Below are positions 61,138 to 64,000 of a DNA stretch of 64,000 bases, piece by piece. Source of the stretch: JAENWD01 sp963796915 (GTDB taxonomy: Bacteria > Acidobacteriota > Vicinamibacteria > Vicinamibacterales > JAENWD01). Positions within the stretch are counted from its first letter, which is position 1. Every line of letters begins with the position of its first letter. The stretch is taken from positions 310,001 through 374,000 of the forward strand of contig CAWCNI010000004.1 in the NCBI GenBank assembly GCA_963796915.1. The letters run 5' to 3'. Under the pieces are notes generated by a model. It made no database searches, was not told where the DNA came from, and saw only the letters and a list, made by a program, of their open reading frames with translations. The translations under genes and the position numbers were made by a program.

Positions 61138-63342
61138 ATGACGCGTCCTTTGCTCGTCGCCCCGCTCGCGGTCGCGCTGCTGACGCTGGCGTCGTCGGAT
61201 CCCGGTGCGCGTGTGCACGCCCAGGCGCCGAAGCAGGCGGCGGCCTCGCCGAAGGCCCAGGACCCATCGCAGACCCCGCAGTTCCGCGGCGGGGCGAACT
61301 TCGTGCACGTGGACGTGTATCCCACTGCCAACGGCACTGCCGTGAGGGATCTCACGCAGCCGGAATTCGAGGTCCTCGAGGACGGCGTGCCGCAGACGCT
61401 GTCGACATTCGAGCGCGTCGACATGCGCGGCGCCCGCGTCGAGGCGGGCCGCTACGAGCCGAACAGCATCACCGAGTCGCGGCAGATCGCCGAATCCACG
61501 AAAGGCCGGCTGTTCGTCATCTTTCTCGACACCTATTTCGTCGACATCAGCGGCTCCCATCGCCTGCAGCGAACGCTGGTCAACCTGCTGAACCGCGTGC
61601 TCGGGCCCGACGACATGTACGCCGTGATGACGCCCGACATGTCCGCGGCTGACCTCACCTTTGCGCGGCGCACCGACGTGATGGAGGTCTACCTGTCGAA
61701 GTACTGGTTCTGGGGCCAGCGGGATCGCCTCTACCCGGATGATCCCGTCGAGCGCCAGTACATGCAGTGTTATCCGGAGGACACGTCGGGCACGACCACC
61801 AACCAGTACGGCGGGGTGGCGCGCGAGATGATCCTCCGGCGTCACGAGCGGAAGGTGCTCGGCGCCCTCGAGGACCTGGCCGTGTACCTGCGCGGTGTCC
61901 GCGAGGAGCGCAAGGCTGTCATCACGTTGACCGGTGGCTGGATCCTCTTCCGCGAGAACGCCAACCTCACGCGCAACGGCCACCCGCAGCCGGGGCAGAT
62001 CGGCATCACACCGGACGGCCGGCTCACCGACGACCACGACGCCAGCAAGAGCGGCTACTCGGAGCGCGACTGCGACAACGACCGTCTCAAGCTGTCGATG
62101 CTCGACGACTTCCAGTACTTCCACGACCTGTTCGACATCGCCAACCGCGCGAACGTGAGCTTCTATCCCGTCAACGCCAACGGGCTGGTGGCATTCGACA
62201 AGCCGCTCGGCCCCGGCGTCAGCGGCGATCCTGTCGAAGGCGAGATCCAGGCGCTCGGGCCCGCCGCGCACGTCGGGGAGAACGGCTCGTTTCCGATCAA
62301 CCCGATGCAGATCAACACCGCGTCGATCAGCACGCGCAACGAGAACCTGCGCACGCTGGCCGCCAACACCGACGGCATCGCCATCGTCGACACCAACGAT
62401 CTCGACAAGGGGATGAACCGGATCATCGACGACCTGACGACCTACTACCTGCTCGGCTACACCTCGACGAACTCGAAGCTCGATGGCCGGTATCGCAAGA
62501 TCACCGTGCGCGTGAAACGCCCCAACGTGCAGGTGCGGGCGCGGCGCGGCTACCGCGCCCCGACCCAGGAGGAAGTGGAGCAGGGCCGCATGCTCGAGGC
62601 GAAGCAGGAGTCGTCGGGGCCGGCGACGGCGCTGCAGGTCGCACTCAACGCGCTGGGCTCCGCGCGCCCCGGGATCCCGTTTCGCACGTCTGTCAGTTAC
62701 GCCGCGCTGGGGCCTGCGGACGGCGGCGGCACGAAGCTGCACGCGTGGGCGCTGGCGGAGCTCGACCCGTCGGTCGCGCGACAAGGCGACTGGCTGGGTG
62801 GCGGAAGCGTCGAAGTGCGTGTCACCGGACCTGATGGCACCGAGTTGACGACCCGGACCGGGGCGCTCAATCCCGGCGATCGGTCGGCCGCCGTGGATCT
62901 TGGCGAGGTCGTCGCGCCGCCCGGCGAAATCGTCGTTCGCGCCCGCCTGTCGCCGAAGAGCGAAGGCCTTCCCTACAGCGACACCATCCGCCTGTCCGAG
63001 GTCAGCGCGCCGGGACGTCCGCTGATCCTGCGGCGCGGGCCGACGACAGGCGTTCGATACGTGCCGACGGCGGACCTCCAGTTCCAGCGAACCGAGCGGG
63101 TGCGCGTGGACCTGCCGACCAGTGCCGGAGCGGCGCCGCCGGTGGCTGAAGTGCTCGATCGAATGGGAAAGACGATCCAGGTGCCGGTGCGCACCTCGGT
63201 GCGCACTGAAAACGGGCTCACCTGGGCGTCCGCCGAGGTCACGCTGGCGCCGCTGGCGCCTGGCGACTACCTGGTACGGCTGAAGTCGGAGGCCGGTTCC
63301 GCCGGCCAGGAGGTCGTGACCGGCTTCCGCGTGGTGCCGTGA
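61138..63342 (+). CDS. Secreted VWFA-related protein (Acidobacteria-type)
   Basis: The 734-residue protein has a signal peptide and a VWFA-related domain of the type concentrated in Acidobacteria: VDVYPTANGTAVRDLTQPEF, LFVIFLDTYFVDISGSHRLQ and later TTYYLLGYTSTNSKLDGRYR, VKRPNVQVRARRGYRAP. The MIDAS-like DTYFVDIS replaces DxSxS. The C-terminal half is beta-rich. Role unknown, probably adhesion or protein interaction at the cell surface. ATG 61138 is the first in-frame start. Confidence 0.9.
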   Translation: MTRPLLVAPLAVALLTLASSDPGARVHAQAPKQAAASPKAQDPSQTPQFRGGANFVHVDVYPTANGTAVRDLTQPEFEVLEDGVPQTLSTFERVDMRGARVEAGRYEPNSITESRQIAESTKGRLFVIFLDTYFVDISGSHRLQRTLVNLLNRVLGPDDMYAVMTPDMSAADLTFARRTDVMEVYLSKYWFWGQRDRLYPDDPVERQYMQCYPEDTSGTTTNQYGGVAREMILRRHERKVLGALEDLAVYLRGVREERKAVITLTGGWILFRENANLTRNGHPQPGQIGITPDGRLTDDHDASKSGYSERDCDNDRLKLSMLDDFQYFHDLFDIANRANVSFYPVNANGLVAFDKPLGPGVSGDPVEGEIQALGPAAHVGENGSFPINPMQINTASISTRNENLRTLAANTDGIAIVDTNDLDKGMNRIIDDLTTYYLLGYTSTNSKLDGRYRKITVRVKRPNVQVRARRGYRAPTQEEVEQGRMLEAKQESSGPATALQVALNALGSARPGIPFRTSVSYAALGPADGGGTKLHAWALAELDPSVARQGDWLGGGSVEVRVTGPDGTELTTRTGALNPGDRSAAVDLGEVVAPPGEIVVRARLSPKSEGLPYSDTIRLSEVSAPGRPLILRRGPTTGVRYVPTADLQFQRTERVRVDLPTSAGAAPPVAEVLDRMGKTIQVPVRTSVRTENGLTWASAEVTLAPLAPGDYLVRLKSEAGSAGQEVVTGFRVVP

Positions 63343-63387
63343 AGCGGTAGGTAGCGGGCCGCCAGCTACACCCTTCGCTGCCCAGTC

Positions 63388-64000
63388 TCAGGAGCCGCCG
63401 GTCGTGAACTTCAACGACCACGGTTTCAGCGGAACGCCGTCGGTGCCGTGGATGTCATCGCCGAGGGTGACCTCTACGATCCGGAAGTGCTCGAGCGGCG
63501 GGTCGAAGGTGACTTCCATGATCCGCGCCATCGGGTTGTAGGCAATCCTCGCCGTGACTGGCGGCGGCTCCGGCTCGCCGCGTTCCCGCGCCTGCTGCAT
63601 CGAGTACGCCACGTGCACGTGGCCCTTGATCGTGGCGAGGTCGAGGTCACGCGAGAACTGAATCCTGATCTTCGTCTCCGTGGCCACGTCGGTCTCGTCG
63701 GCCGTCGGCGTGCTGAACAGCACTTCAGGCGCGATCAACGACGGCGCCACGAAGACCTCTTCCGGCTTGGTCTCCGCCTGCGCCGTCGTCTCGTTCAGGT
63801 CCTGCGCGACGACGGACACGATGCCGCGATCCCACTTGACGACGCCGCTCACTTCCAGCCAGCGCCGCGTGTCGATGCGTGAGTTGATGTCGAACACGAA
63901 GCCGCGGCCCTTGGGCTCCTTGCCGACCACCCACACCGCCGCGTCGACGGAACGGATGACGAACTGGCGGCGGCCATCGGAGCCCGGCGGCGCCTGCGCG
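63388..64000 (-). CDS. Ig-like/SbsA-type domain protein, N-terminus outside the window
   Basis: The minus-strand frame is open to the end of the window. The C-terminal part has the SbsA/Ig-like pattern PTADETDVATETKIRIQFSR and FDPPLEHFRIVEVTL with a GxDxxGxPL-like end (GTDGVPLKPWSLKF). Such domains are found in surface proteins. Only about 204 residues are visible. Confidence 0.7.
   Translation of the reverse strand, partial: AQAPPGSDGRRQFVIRSVDAAVWVVGKEPKGRGFVFDINSRIDTRRWLEVSGVVKWDRGIVSVVAQDLNETTAQAETKPEEVFVAPSLIAPEVLFSTPTADETDVATETKIRIQFSRDLDLATIKGHVHVAYSMQQARERGEPEPPPVTARIAYNPMARIMEVTFDPPLEHFRIVEVTLGDDIHGTDGVPLKPWSLKFTTGGS

Noticed and set aside
1..64000. CRISPR arrays
   Set aside because: No regularly spaced repeat with unique spacers was seen; the REP-like units are palindromes with irregular spacing.

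Overview
The window is high-GC chromosomal DNA from what is most likely a soil Acidobacteriota, probably the Vicinamibacteria side of the phylum. The best taxonomic hint is the secreted VWFA-related protein at 61138-63342, of a family concentrated in Acidobacteria. CarD, a DegT/radical-SAM pair and an outward-facing stress repertoire fit. No rRNA is present, so this placement is inference.

Layout. 1-4.6 kb: the tail of a stressosome-type partner-switching operon (RsbS, RsbT, a kinase/PP2C phosphatase, two histidine kinases). 4.6-18.5 kb: stress and housekeeping genes, including a Gfo/Idh oxidoreductase, pyrophosphatase, HPII-type catalase, a DUF4142 protein, DUF421, a PolX-like PHP protein, a divergent pair of FAD oxidoreductases (one with a Rieske domain) and a membrane sulfatase-like protein. 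18.5 kb: an intact tRNA-Leu(CAA). 18.6-49.5 kb: a segment of about 30.9 kb bounded by a 61-bp exact duplication of the tRNA-Leu 3' end, which I read as a genomic island. 49.5-64 kb: core-like genes (REP-like hairpins, ferritin, GGDEF protein, acyl-CoA synthetase/ACP/acyltransferase fusion, CarD, PlsC, DegT and radical SAM enzymes, VWFA protein, an Ig-like protein running off the end).

The island is the interesting part. Its left half carries small stress genes (DUF4326, DUF892, a second DUF4142 protein), a CheB-CheR-PAS-histidine kinase-REC hybrid, an SDR, YihY, AlkB and gene remnants. Its centre is a respiratory alcohol-oxidation module made of two convergent gene trains. The plus-strand train (31.1-38.0 kb) encodes a zinc alcohol/formaldehyde dehydrogenase, an SDR, an isochorismatase-like hydrolase, a XoxJ/MxaJ-like binding protein, a HbpS-like haem-binding lipoprotein, a Tat-exported ABC-type binding protein and a beta-propeller protein. 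The minus-strand train (47.3-38.0 kb) is almost entirely translationally coupled: caa3 oxidase subunits II, I and III, a small membrane protein, CtaG, a PQQ alcohol dehydrogenase with the Asp-Tyr-Asp signature of lanthanide-dependent enzymes, a cytochrome c lipoprotein, a small lipoprotein, an atypical Nramp-family transporter and a PRC-barrel protein. Together they could carry electrons from an alcohol through PQQ and cytochrome c to oxygen, with a dedicated metal transporter.

Caution: at least ten genes read well only if one single-base indel is allowed. The shifts lie inside and outside the island and their protein halves are otherwise intact, so most look like long-read consensus errors. 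Those genes are annotated across the shift and the shift is stated. No integrase, CRISPR array, rRNA or intact insertion sequence was found.
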